Below are positions 25,978 through 34,106 of a stretch of DNA of 64,000 nucleotides, in pieces. How positions within the stretch are numbered: position 1 is the stretch's first letter; each line of letters begins with the position of its first letter. The notes under the pieces were generated by a model that was given only the letters and a program-made list of their open reading frames with translations, ran no database searches and was not told where the DNA came from. A program made the translations under genes and the position numbers. The stretch is from Aequorivita sp. CIP111184 (lineage in GTDB: Bacteria > Bacteroidota > Bacteroidia > Flavobacteriales > Flavobacteriaceae), in contig NZ_UEFQ01000028.1 in the NCBI RefSeq assembly GCF_900489465.1, positions 62,001 to 126,000 of the forward strand. The letters run 5' to 3'.

Positions 25978-27603
25978 ATGCTTTCAGTTTCAAACCTTTC
26001 GGTTCAGTTTGGTAAACGCGTGTTGTTCGACGAGGTGAGCACACAGTTCACAACCGGCAATATATATGGAATTATTGGTGCCAACGGTGCCGGTAAATCT
26101 ACCTTCTTGAAAATTATTTCAGGAAAACAAGATCCTACTTCGGGGCAAGTACATTTAGAAAAAGGCAAACGTATGTCTGTACTTGAGCAGAATCACAATG
26201 AGTATGATGATTTTAATGTACTTGAAACCGTAGTTCGTGGTAATAAGGAATTGTTTGCTATTAAAAGTCAAATAGACAAACTTTACGAGAATTACACAGA
26301 TGATAATGCCGAAAAAATTGGCGAGCTTCAAGTTGCTTTTGAAGAAATGAATGGATGGAATGCCGATAGTGATGCAGCCGCAATGCTTTCAAACCTCGGT
26401 ATTGATGAAAGTCTACATTATACCTTAATGAAAGACGTGGACGGAAAACAAAAAGTACGGGTACTTTTGGCGCAGGCTCTTTTTGGAAATCCTGATGTTT
26501 TAATTATGGATGAGCCTACCAACGACTTGGATTATGAAACAATAAATTGGTTGGAAAACTTTTTAGCAAATTATGACAATTGTGTGATTGTGGTTTCCCA
26601 CGACCGTCACTTTTTAGATTCGGTTTGCACACACATCAGTGATATAGATTTTGGAAAGATAAACCATTACAGCGGTAACTATACTTTCTGGTATGAAAGC
26701 AGCCAACTAGCAGCCCGTCAGCGTGCACAACAAAACAAAAAGGCTGACGAAAAACGTAAAGAGCTTCAGGAATTTATTATGCGTTTCAGTGCGAACGTAG
26801 CAAAAAGTAAACAAGCTACTTCTCGTAAAAAAATGATTGAAAAATTAAATGTTGAGGAAATAAAACCTTCTAGTCGCCGCTATCCTGCAATAATATTTGA
26901 ACGCGAGCGTGAAGCTGGGGATCAGATTTTAAATATAGAGAATCTTTCAGCTTCCATAGAAGATGAAATACTTTTCAAAAATGTGAATATCAATTTGGCG
27001 AAAGGAGATAAAGTGGTTATATATTCAAAAGATTCGCGTGCCGCAACTACTTTTTATGAAATCTTGAATGGTCATTTAAAGCCAGATACGGGTTCCTTTC
27101 AATGGGGAATCACCACAAACCAGAGCTATTTACCACTTGACAATGAGGAATTTTTCGAAAACAATTTGTCGTTGGTAGATTGGTTGCGTCAGTATGCTAA
27201 AACAGAAGAAGAGCGCGAAGAAGTTTTTCTTCGTGGCTTTTTGGGAAAAATGCTTTTCAGCGGTGAAGAAGCCTTGAAAAAAAGCAGTGTGCTTTCCGGA
27301 GGGGAAAAAGTGAGATGTATGCTAAGCAGAATGATGATGCTTCGTGCAAACGTGCTGATGCTGGACGAACCCACAAACCACTTAGATTTAGAGTCAATTA
27401 CAGCTTTCAACAATTCATTAAAAAACTTTAAAGGCACAGTGTTACTCACAACCCACGATCATGAATTTGCACAGACTGTTGGAACACGAGTTATTGAACT
27501 AACTCCAAACGGAGCAATAGATCGTTATATGACTTTTGATGAGTATATGGGTGATAAGAAAATAAGGGAGCTACGCGATAAAATGTATACAGTAGAAGCA
27601 TAA
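25978..27603 (+). CDS. ABC-F family ATPase with one degenerate ATP site
   Basis: A 541-residue soluble protein with two ABC domains and no membrane segments, of the ABC-F group that acts on ribosomes. Domain 1 has Walker A GANGAGKST, Walker B LIMDEPTND and the switch VVSHDRHF, but its signature is DGKQKVRVLLAQ instead of LSGGQ. Domain 2 has a good signature LSGGEKVRCML, LMLDEPTNH and TTHDHEF, but its Walker A position reads VIYSKDSRAATTF, without GxxxxGKT. A linker rich in charged helices lies at about 240-300. The ATG at 25978 is used; the longer frame to 25957 would start inside the promoter box. A role in translation is inferred from the family. Confidence 0.92.
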   Translation: MLSVSNLSVQFGKRVLFDEVSTQFTTGNIYGIIGANGAGKSTFLKIISGKQDPTSGQVHLEKGKRMSVLEQNHNEYDDFNVLETVVRGNKELFAIKSQIDKLYENYTDDNAEKIGELQVAFEEMNGWNADSDAAAMLSNLGIDESLHYTLMKDVDGKQKVRVLLAQALFGNPDVLIMDEPTNDLDYETINWLENFLANYDNCVIVVSHDRHFLDSVCTHISDIDFGKINHYSGNYTFWYESSQLAARQRAQQNKKADEKRKELQEFIMRFSANVAKSKQATSRKKMIEKLNVEEIKPSSRRYPAIIFEREREAGDQILNIENLSASIEDEILFKNVNINLAKGDKVVIYSKDSRAATTFYEILNGHLKPDTGSFQWGITTNQSYLPLDNEEFFENNLSLVDWLRQYAKTEEEREEVFLRGFLGKMLFSGEEALKKSSVLSGGEKVRCMLSRMMMLRANVLMLDEPTNHLDLESITAFNNSLKNFKGTVLLTTHDHEFAQTVGTRVIELTPNGAIDRYMTFDEYMGDKKIRELRDKMYTVEA

Positions 27604-27635
27604 AAATAGGCGACCCAATTAATGGTCGCCTATTT
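27604..27635. terminator. Bidirectional terminator overlapping a stop codon
   Basis: A 12-bp perfect stem (27604-27615 and 27624-27635) with an 8-nt loop starts directly after the ABC-F stop codon. The minus-strand DUF2007 stop codon (27619-27621) lies in the loop, so the hairpin ends both convergent transcripts. Confidence 0.8.
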
Positions 27636-27852
27636 CATTTAAGAATTCTTCAATTATAGGTTGGGCTTTTTGCATTTCATCATTTCTCACAAAAACCATT
27701 GTTTGGTTTGCGATACTCATAGTGAAACCTGCGCGTAAACTACTGTCGTGATCGTTCCTTTCAATAGGACTGATTCCAACTTCGTTAAGGCGAGCAACCA
27801 ATCCTTTTGCAATTAATGTTGGGCCTGTGTAAATTCGGGTTGTTTCAGACAT
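27619..27852 (-). CDS. DUF2007 putative signal-transducing protein (copy 2)
   Basis: A 77-residue protein starting MSETTRIYTGPTLIAKGLVARLNEVGI. It is a DUF2007 (putative signal-transducing protein) domain: one small ferredoxin-like alpha/beta unit with IYTGP at the start and VFVRNDEMQKAQPIIEEFL at the end. It begins 4 bp after the stop of its neighbour, a clear paralogue, so the pair is translated from one message. The function of the family is not known. I use the ATG at 27852; an in-frame start five codons upstream lies inside the neighbouring gene. Confidence 0.82.
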   Translation of the reverse strand: MSETTRIYTGPTLIAKGLVARLNEVGISPIERNDHDSSLRAGFTMSIANQTMVFVRNDEMQKAQPIIEEFLNEIGDH

Positions 27853-27856
27853 AAAT

Positions 27857-28099
27857 TTATTCTTCAATCTCTTTCAAAAAAGTATTTACAATAGGCTGAG
27901 CAATGGCAAGTTCATCTTTACGGACAAATACGCGAACTTGATCTGCATAATTATTTCCGGAGCCAAACATAACAGCACTTTGTTGATCCTCACGGAGTAT
28001 AGGTGTAATATTTACTTCTTCCAATCTTACAACGAGGGCTTCGGCCATAATATCTGGACCGGTATATATACGAACTGTTTCTTCTGTGTTTTCTGACAT
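27857..28099 (-). CDS. DUF2007 putative signal-transducing protein (copy 1)
   Basis: An 80-residue protein with the same plan as the next gene: VRIYTGPDIMAEALVVRLEEVNI, a variable loop (SAVMFGSGNNYADQ) and VFVRKDELAIAQPIVNTFL. The two copies share IYTGP, the VRL/ARL helix, VFVR and the AQPI helix, but differ in the loop, which is where specificity might lie. Predicted soluble and cytoplasmic. The upstream gene on this strand (28168) is 68 bp away. Confidence 0.82.
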   Translation of the reverse strand: MSENTEETVRIYTGPDIMAEALVVRLEEVNITPILREDQQSAVMFGSGNNYADQVRVFVRKDELAIAQPIVNTFLKEIEE

Positions 28100-28167
28100 A
28101 TTTTATAGATTATTTGATTCTTGGATTAATAGATTCTTATAGTATTCTACTCATTACTTATACTAAA

Positions 28168-28884
28168 TCAAGCATTGTAATATTTACTGTTCCAAATAGC
28201 GCCATTAAAATTTTTCCCTTTTGAAAACCCATAAAATATCACCATTCCGCCCACGCCCTTAAATATAATTAGAAATAAAAATAAATATTCCTGAAAGTTT
28301 GCGTTGGGAGTGAACCATTGTACTGGCATTAACGAAGTTATTAATATACTGAGAAGGGCCACCGTAAAAACTAAGTTTTCAAAACTTTTGTAAGGCCACA
28401 TCAATAATTTCCGGAAAGGATGAAGGTCATTGCCCCATTTGTGAATTAGATAAAAATAATCATTTCCCATGGGCGCAAAAAGTAATGGATCATCTGCATT
28501 TTCCAGCTTCATAAGCTTCGCAGGGGCAACGATTTTGAAATTTTTCAAAGTAATGATGTGATTTTTTTCTAGGCTTCGTATTTCAGAAATAGCTTCTTCT
28601 GGAAAATCTCCTTTAAAATAGTGCGAATCCAAGAAGCGCAATCTGTAATTGATGCAAAGTTTTTCAATATCTTCAATATGAAAAATGTGTTCGGTATTGA
28701 GCAAGTCAAAGTTGAAAGTGTTTTCAATTTCGGTGGATGCATCAGTTAAGTTGGAAATAATCTCACCGCGTTCCTTTTCATTTTCTGAAAATATACGCTG
28801 CACTTCTTCCATTATAAGTTGCTCATCAGTTCTTTTAGAACGGTATTTTAGCAATTGTTTTTCAATATTGGTTCGGGAAAACAT
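28168..28884 (-). CDS. Hypothetical protein with two C-terminal membrane segments
   Basis: A 238-residue protein I do not recognise. The first 165 residues are soluble and charged, with a helical start (FSRTNIEKQLLKYRSKRTDEQ) and a strand-rich part (NHIITLKNFKIVAPAKLMKL). Two hydrophobic segments follow, at about 168-188 (LVFTVALLSILITSLMPV) and 200-220 (YLFLFLIIFKGVGGMVIFYGF). No signal peptide is seen, so the soluble part is probably cytoplasmic. It precedes the DUF2007 pair on the same strand and may belong to the same unit. Confidence 0.75.
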   Translation of the reverse strand: MFSRTNIEKQLLKYRSKRTDEQLIMEEVQRIFSENEKERGEIISNLTDASTEIENTFNFDLLNTEHIFHIEDIEKLCINYRLRFLDSHYFKGDFPEEAISEIRSLEKNHIITLKNFKIVAPAKLMKLENADDPLLFAPMGNDYFYLIHKWGNDLHPFRKLLMWPYKSFENLVFTVALLSILITSLMPVQWFTPNANFQEYLFLFLIIFKGVGGMVIFYGFSKGKNFNGAIWNSKYYNA

Positions 28885-29038
28885 AATATAAATTTTTGGA
28901 AATTAAATTTACATCCTACAATTCGTCAAAACAACTATTTAACATAGTTTGATGAAAATTTTAAATATTACGGATCATTTTGCGTTTAAAACAATATTGA
29001 TTTCGTATTTCTTATATTTACAATCTTAAATTTTTTCT

Positions 29039-29614
29039 ATGGAACTCAAGAATATAATTTTAATACTTTTTATGGTTTGTTTTGGTACGGTCGTTTCGGC
29101 ACAAAAATATATCTCAACTAAAAATACAGAAGTTTCCAAAGTGTTAGGCGAGAGCACTTTTACTTCAAGTAAAACTTTTTACGAAAATATTAAAGAAGCT
29201 CCAGATTTTACCATTTTGGCTAAAATATTGAAAAACGATCGGTTACGGAAAACGCTGGAAGGCCAAGAGATGGTAACTATTTTTGCTTTAGCGGATGAAT
29301 CTTTTATGAATTTGTCCAAAAAGACTAGAGATTCAGTTCTGGGCAATAATAAATTGGTTAGCTCCATCGTAAATTATTTGGCCATACCAGGACGGTTGGA
29401 TAGTAACAGCCTTAAAACCGCCGTTGAGAAAAATGGAGGAAAGGCTTATTTAACTACTGTGGAAGGACAAAAATTAGCAATAAGAGAAGAAGCAGGACAA
29501 CTTGTTTTAGTTGACGAACATAATAATACAGCGCGAATTATAGCACCAGATTTCTATCATAAAAATGGATTTTTTCATATAGTAGATGGAGTCATCTTTC
29601 CCCCTTCGGAATAA
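29039..29614 (+). CDS. Fasciclin-domain protein (divergent)
   Basis: A 191-residue exported protein with signal peptide ending VVSAQ (about residue 21). It carries one fasciclin (FAS1) domain: EAPDFTILAKILKNDRL, then MVTIFALADESFMNLSKKTR in place of the usual FTVFAPTNEAF, and the final FFHIVDGVIFPP that matches the conserved H2 box (xxHxIDxVL). It is more divergent than the neighbouring copy. FAS1 proteins mediate cell adhesion or matrix binding in eukaryotes; the role in bacteria is mostly unclear. A terminator-like hairpin separates the two copies. Confidence 0.82.
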   Translation: MELKNIILILFMVCFGTVVSAQKYISTKNTEVSKVLGESTFTSSKTFYENIKEAPDFTILAKILKNDRLRKTLEGQEMVTIFALADESFMNLSKKTRDSVLGNNKLVSSIVNYLAIPGRLDSNSLKTAVEKNGGKAYLTTVEGQKLAIREEAGQLVLVDEHNNTARIIAPDFYHKNGFFHIVDGVIFPPSE

Positions 29615-29638
29615 ATCGATTAAAGTTAAATAAATACT

Positions 29639-29676
29639 AAAGTCCCGAAATTGCGAAACCGCAGTTTCGGGACTTT
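29639..29676 (+). terminator. Terminator-like hairpin between the fasciclin genes
   Basis: A 17-bp stem with one G-T wobble (29639-29655 and 29660-29676) and a 4-nt loop lies 25 bp after the first stop. The 3' tail is only weakly T-rich (cgttta), so it may attenuate or process rather than fully terminate. Confidence 0.65.
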
Positions 29677-29712
29677 CGTTTATAACCATATAACATAAAC
29701 TAAAAACATATT

Positions 29713-30291
29713 ATGAAATCAAAACTTATTAAAGCAGCATTATTTTCTTTAGCCATTATGGCTGGAACAACATCAATTTTTGCACAAGACAAAATGATGA
29801 AAGACGAAAAAACAGTTATGGTGGGCGGTGCCGCAATGTACCCTAGTAAAAACATCGTTGAGAACGCAGTAAATTCAAAAGACCACACTACCCTTGTTGC
29901 CGCAGTAAAAGCAGCAGACTTAGTGGAAACGCTTCAGAGCGACGGCCCATTTACGGTTTTTGCACCAACAAACGAAGCTTTTGAAAAACTTCCAAAAGGT
30001 ACCGTTGAAACTTTGCTTATGCCTGAAAATAAAAAAACTTTACAGGCTGTTCTAACCTACCATGTTGTTGCAGGAAAACACAGTGCAGCAGATATAATGA
30101 ATGACATAAAAAAGGGAAATGGAAAAGCAACTTACAAAACTGTGAGCGGTGGAACTTTGACCGCAATGATGAAAGGAAAAAAGGTGATTTTAATGGATGA
30201 AAAAGGTGGTATGGCAACTGTAACAATTGCAGATGTTAACCAATCAAACGGAGTAATTCATGTAATTGATGGAGTTGTTCTGCCAAAATAA
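29713..30291 (+). CDS. Fasciclin-domain protein (canonical)
   Basis: A 192-residue exported protein with a signal peptide ending SIFAQ (residue 25). The single FAS1 domain is canonical: NSKDHTTLVAAVKAADLVET, GPFTVFAPTNEAFEKLP (H1 box), LTYHVVAGKHSAADI and GVIHVIDGVVLPK (H2 box). It has no lipobox or sorting domain, so it is probably periplasmic or secreted. A Met-rich start to the mature chain (KMMKDEKTVM) is notable. It lies 99 bp downstream of a more divergent copy, and a strong terminator follows. Confidence 0.93.
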   Translation: MKSKLIKAALFSLAIMAGTTSIFAQDKMMKDEKTVMVGGAAMYPSKNIVENAVNSKDHTTLVAAVKAADLVETLQSDGPFTVFAPTNEAFEKLPKGTVETLLMPENKKTLQAVLTYHVVAGKHSAADIMNDIKKGNGKATYKTVSGGTLTAMMKGKKVILMDEKGGMATVTIADVNQSNGVIHVIDGVVLPK

Positions 30292-30319
30292 TAGTGCCCC
30301 AAACCCTAATTAATAAAAT

Positions 30320-30350
30320 AAAAACAGCGACTCAGAAGGTCGCTGTTTTT
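30320..30350. terminator. Bidirectional terminator between fasciclin gene and pheT
   Basis: A 12-bp perfect stem (30320-30331 and 30339-30350) with a 7-nt loop. The plus strand ends in T5, and the minus strand in a similar T-rich tract. It lies 28 bp after the fasciclin stop and 18 bp from the end of pheT. Confidence 0.88.
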
Positions 30351-30367
30351 TATTACAATTTGTTTTT

Positions 30368-32794
30368 TTATCGAAGCACCGCTCCAAAATCTGTTTCAAA
30401 CCTTTGTTGCAGTTTGTTCATTATTTTGTCAATCTGTTTATCGGTAAGTGTCTTTTCTTCATCTTGAATGGTAAAACTTAGCGCGTAGCTTTTTTTACCC
30501 TCGGGAAGGTTTTTTCCTTTGTAAACATCAAAAAGAGTAACATCTTTCAGAAATTTTTTCTCTGTATTAAATGCGGCAACCCGCAAATCTCCAAACCGAA
30601 TTGAATTGTCAAGCAACAAAGCAAAATCGCGTTGTGCTGCCTGGAATTTGGAAATGGGCTTTAATTTAAAATTTTTAAGTGGAATTTGTTTTAACACCAC
30701 ATCCCAATTAAAATCTGCGTAAAATATTTCAGCTTCAACGTCTAATTCATTGGTGATTTTTTTCTTTACAATTCCAAACTCAACTATAATTTCTTTATTT
30801 CTTTTGAAGGCGATTGCTTCAGAAAAAATATCGTTTTCGGTACTTTCTTCGGTATAGGCGTCAAGCCCTAAGCGTTCCATAATAGATGTAACTGTTCCTT
30901 TTCCGAAGAAAAAATTACTTTTTGTATCTGGAACTGCCCAATTTCCTTCAGTTTTTAATCCTGTTATAAAAAGGGAAAGATGTTTGGTCTCTGTTTTTCC
31001 ACCGGGAAAGTTATGATAGGTTTTTCCGAATTCAAACAATTTTAAATCGCTGTTTTTGCGATTGCTGTTGTATTCAACTGCTTCCAAGCCAGAAAATAAC
31101 ATGGATTGGCGTAGTACGGAAAGATCATTGCTTAAAGGATTAAGAATATTTACGTTGTAATTTTCTTTGATTGTTTCGCTCAACTCAATATATTTTGGGT
31201 TGGTAAGCGAGTTATTCAACATTTCATGAAAACCAAGTCCGGTTAATTGCTGTGCAATTTTATTTTGAACATCATAGTCTTCACCGGGCAAAACCGTAGA
31301 AATTGAAGCATTGAGTTTTTGATTGAATTTTATGTTGTTGTAACCATAAACTCTTAATATTTCCTCAATAACATCTACATCTCGCGTAACATCATTTCGA
31401 TATGCAGGGATAGTCATCCCGATACCGGTTTCAGTTACGTTATTTACCTTCATTTCCAGAGAAGTAAGAATTTCTTTAATAGTTTCCTTTGGAATTTCTT
31501 CGCCAATTAGTTTGTTTGCCTTTTCGAAATTTAGGAACACTTGGTGATCTTCTATTTTCTTTGGGTAAATATCAATAAGATCGCTAGTTATTTGTCCTCC
31601 GGCTACTTGAAGTATCAAAATAGAGGCATAGCGGAGTGCGTAATCTGCGATGTTTGGATCAATACCTCTTTCAAAACGAAAAGATGCATCTGTACTTAAA
31701 CCATGACGTTTTGCAGTTTTGCGTATGTTCACGGGATTAAAATAAGCACTTTCTAAAAAAATATTTGTAGTGTCTTCAGTGACCCCACTATTAATTCCAC
31801 CAAAAACACCTGCAATACACATAGGTTTTTCAGCATCGCAAATCATAAGATCTTCTGCGTGCAATTCGCGTTCAACACCATCTAGGGTTGTGAATTTTGT
31901 TCCCGCAGGAAGGGTCTTTACATTAACTGTATTTCCAGAAATTTTTGCAGCATCAAACGCATGCAAGGGTTGCCCAAACTCGTGAAGCACAAAATTGGTA
32001 ACATCCACAATATTATTTATTGGCGAAAGTCCAATGGACCTCAATCTATTTTGAAGCCACGCAGGAGAATCGCCAACTTTTAAATTACTTATAGTGATTC
32101 CACAATAGCGAGGTGCAAGAGTGCTGTCTTTTACCTTGACATCAATTTTTAAGGTTCGATTATCTATCCTGAAACTGCTAGTTGATGGAGTGTTCAGTTT
32201 TGCAGCAATACCTTTGTGGAGTAAACCGGCTTTTAAATCGCGCGCAACGCCCCAATGGCTCATTGCATCTGCACGGTTTGGGGTTAACCCTATTTCGAAA
32301 ACTTTATCGTTTTCAATTTCTAAAACTTTGGCTAAAGGGGTTCCCGGTTTTAATTTGGCATCCAGAACCATAATTCCATCATGCGATTTTCCGATACCTA
32401 ATTCGTCTTCGGCGCAGATCATCCCCTCGCTTACTTCGCCGCGTATTTTACCTTTGTTTATTTCCCAAGGATTTCCTTCAGCATCATAAAGGGTGGTGCC
32501 AATAGTGGCTACGGGAACTTTTTGACCTACGGCAACGTTTGGCGCGCCGCAGACTATTTGTATTGTGTCGCCCGTGCCTACATCAACTTTGGTTACTTTC
32601 AGTCGGTCTGCGTTGGTGTGCTGTACACATTCTAAAACGTGACCTACAACAACGCCCTCCAAGCCTCCTTTTACGGAAGAAAAATCTTCTATTCCTTCTA
32701 CCTCAAGACCAAGATCGGTTAATAATTCGCCAGTTTTTTCGGCGTCCCAAGGAAGGTTTATGAATTGTTTTAGCCAGTTGTATGAAATTGTCAT
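30368..32794 (-). CDS. pheT: Phenylalanyl-tRNA synthetase beta subunit
   Basis: An 808-residue subunit of the (alpha-beta)2 enzyme that charges tRNA-Phe. The order of domains is canonical: N-terminal MTISYNWLKQFINLPW, the EMAP/tRNA-binding OB domain (VVVGHVLECVQHTNADRLKV, about 40-150), the B3/B4 editing region (about 210-380, RRTP-type turns as NIRKTAKRHGLSTDASFRFERG), B5, and the C-terminal anticodon-binding FDX-ACB domain from about 715 (KFQAAQRDFALLLD). The length is normal. pheS is not adjacent in the window, so the subunits are split in this genome, or pheS lies elsewhere. Confidence 0.98.
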   Translation of the reverse strand: MTISYNWLKQFINLPWDAEKTGELLTDLGLEVEGIEDFSSVKGGLEGVVVGHVLECVQHTNADRLKVTKVDVGTGDTIQIVCGAPNVAVGQKVPVATIGTTLYDAEGNPWEINKGKIRGEVSEGMICAEDELGIGKSHDGIMVLDAKLKPGTPLAKVLEIENDKVFEIGLTPNRADAMSHWGVARDLKAGLLHKGIAAKLNTPSTSSFRIDNRTLKIDVKVKDSTLAPRYCGITISNLKVGDSPAWLQNRLRSIGLSPINNIVDVTNFVLHEFGQPLHAFDAAKISGNTVNVKTLPAGTKFTTLDGVERELHAEDLMICDAEKPMCIAGVFGGINSGVTEDTTNIFLESAYFNPVNIRKTAKRHGLSTDASFRFERGIDPNIADYALRYASILILQVAGGQITSDLIDIYPKKIEDHQVFLNFEKANKLIGEEIPKETIKEILTSLEMKVNNVTETGIGMTIPAYRNDVTRDVDVIEEILRVYGYNNIKFNQKLNASISTVLPGEDYDVQNKIAQQLTGLGFHEMLNNSLTNPKYIELSETIKENYNVNILNPLSNDLSVLRQSMLFSGLEAVEYNSNRKNSDLKLFEFGKTYHNFPGGKTETKHLSLFITGLKTEGNWAVPDTKSNFFFGKGTVTSIMERLGLDAYTEESTENDIFSEAIAFKRNKEIIVEFGIVKKKITNELDVEAEIFYADFNWDVVLKQIPLKNFKLKPISKFQAAQRDFALLLDNSIRFGDLRVAAFNTEKKFLKDVTLFDVYKGKNLPEGKKSYALSFTIQDEEKTLTDKQIDKIMNKLQQRFETDFGAVLR

Positions 32795-32897
32795 AGGTGT
32801 AAATTCTTAACAGAGGGCAAAGATACTATTTCCTTTAAAGTTGAAAGTTATAAGTTGGAAGTTTTAGTCCCAAGTTCAAAGCTAAAACTTTAAAGTT

Positions 32898-34070
32898 TCA
32901 ATTTTTTTGGGTGAAATCTAATTTTAGAAAATATACTATCACCCCAATAGTTGCAATTGCAGTAACCAAAAAAGTAACGTTTGCCCCTAAATAAAACCAT
33001 ATTAGCCCAGCCATAACGCTAGCAATCATTGCCACGATACTTTGAAATGCGGAATATGTACCTACCGCAGTGGCTGTGTTTTCATCTTTAGAAATATTTG
33101 TTATCCAAGCTTTGGATATGCCTTCTGTAGCGGCGGCGTATATTCCATAACCGAAGAAAAGAGCGATAATTAAATATAGGTTTGTAGTTAAACCCATTCC
33201 GAAGTAAACCAAACTGAAAATAACCAATCCAAAAACGAACATTTTTTTCAAACCAATTTTATCTGCAAAATTTCCTAATGGGAAAGCCGTAAGCGCGTAG
33301 ATTAAATTATAAAAAATATAAATACCAATTACCCAAGTATCCTCTAGCCCTGCATCTTTCGCTTTTAAAAGAAGAAAAACATCGCTGCTGTTGAAGAGTG
33401 CAAAGAACAATAGTCCGAGAACTACTTTTCGGTATTCCGAGGGACTTTTTTTCCAATAGTTGATAAAGGAAAAGAAAGAGATATTTTTCTTTTCAGAAAT
33501 GGTTTCAACCTTTTTGTCTTTCAAAAGAAAGGAAGCAATTACAGCCAATACGCCAGGAATAAAAGCGATAAAGAAAAGGTTTATATAATCTTCGGGATAA
33601 AAATATAAATAGAGCAGGGCGAGAGCTGGACCGAGGACGGCGCCAAAGGTATCCATGGAGCGATGAAAGCCGAAAACCTTTCCTTTGTTTGCTTTATTTG
33701 TTTCTCCGGAAAGCATGGCATCTCGCGCGCCGGTGCGAATACCTTTACCGAGACGGTCTACGGTTCTTGCGAAGAAAATCCACAGTGGGTATACAAAAAA
33801 TGCCATCATAGGTTTTGAAAGGGCACTGAGGGAATAACCTAGTTGGACAAAGGGGGCGCGTTTTGCTTTACTGTCGCTTAACTGCCCAAAATAACCTTTA
33901 CTCAATCCCGCAACAGCTTCTACCAAACCTTCCAAAACGCCAATTAAAAGAATGGAAAATCCAATACTTTTTAAATAGATTGGCATAATTGGATAAAGCA
34001 TTTCGCTGGCCATGTCTGTAAACAGACTGACGAGGGAGAGAATCCAAACGGTTCGGGTGATGGTTTTCAA
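32898..34070 (-). CDS. MFS transporter
   Basis: A 390-residue integral membrane protein with about 12 hydrophobic segments. The N terminus VWILSLVSLFTDMASEMLYP is typical of a group of MFS permeases in which GYFGQLSDSKAKRAPFVQLG provides motif A, the loop 2-3 GxLxD motif. A second half-motif, PLGNFADKIGLKKMF, lies near residue 260. The frame begins with a TTG at 34070, since no ATG occurs before residue 21 and the first 20 residues are needed for the first membrane segment. The substrate is unknown. It lies between the FG-GAP gene and pheT on the minus strand. Confidence 0.88.
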   Translation of the reverse strand: MKTITRTVWILSLVSLFTDMASEMLYPIMPIYLKSIGFSILLIGVLEGLVEAVAGLSKGYFGQLSDSKAKRAPFVQLGYSLSALSKPMMAFFVYPLWIFFARTVDRLGKGIRTGARDAMLSGETNKANKGKVFGFHRSMDTFGAVLGPALALLYLYFYPEDYINLFFIAFIPGVLAVIASFLLKDKKVETISEKKNISFFSFINYWKKSPSEYRKVVLGLLFFALFNSSDVFLLLKAKDAGLEDTWVIGIYIFYNLIYALTAFPLGNFADKIGLKKMFVFGLVIFSLVYFGMGLTTNLYLIIALFFGYGIYAAATEGISKAWITNISKDENTATAVGTYSAFQSIVAMIASVMAGLIWFYLGANVTFLVTAIATIGVIVYFLKLDFTQKN

Positions 34071-34106
34071 GATTTTTATGGAATTTACCTTGAAAGGTAC
34101 TTCAAT

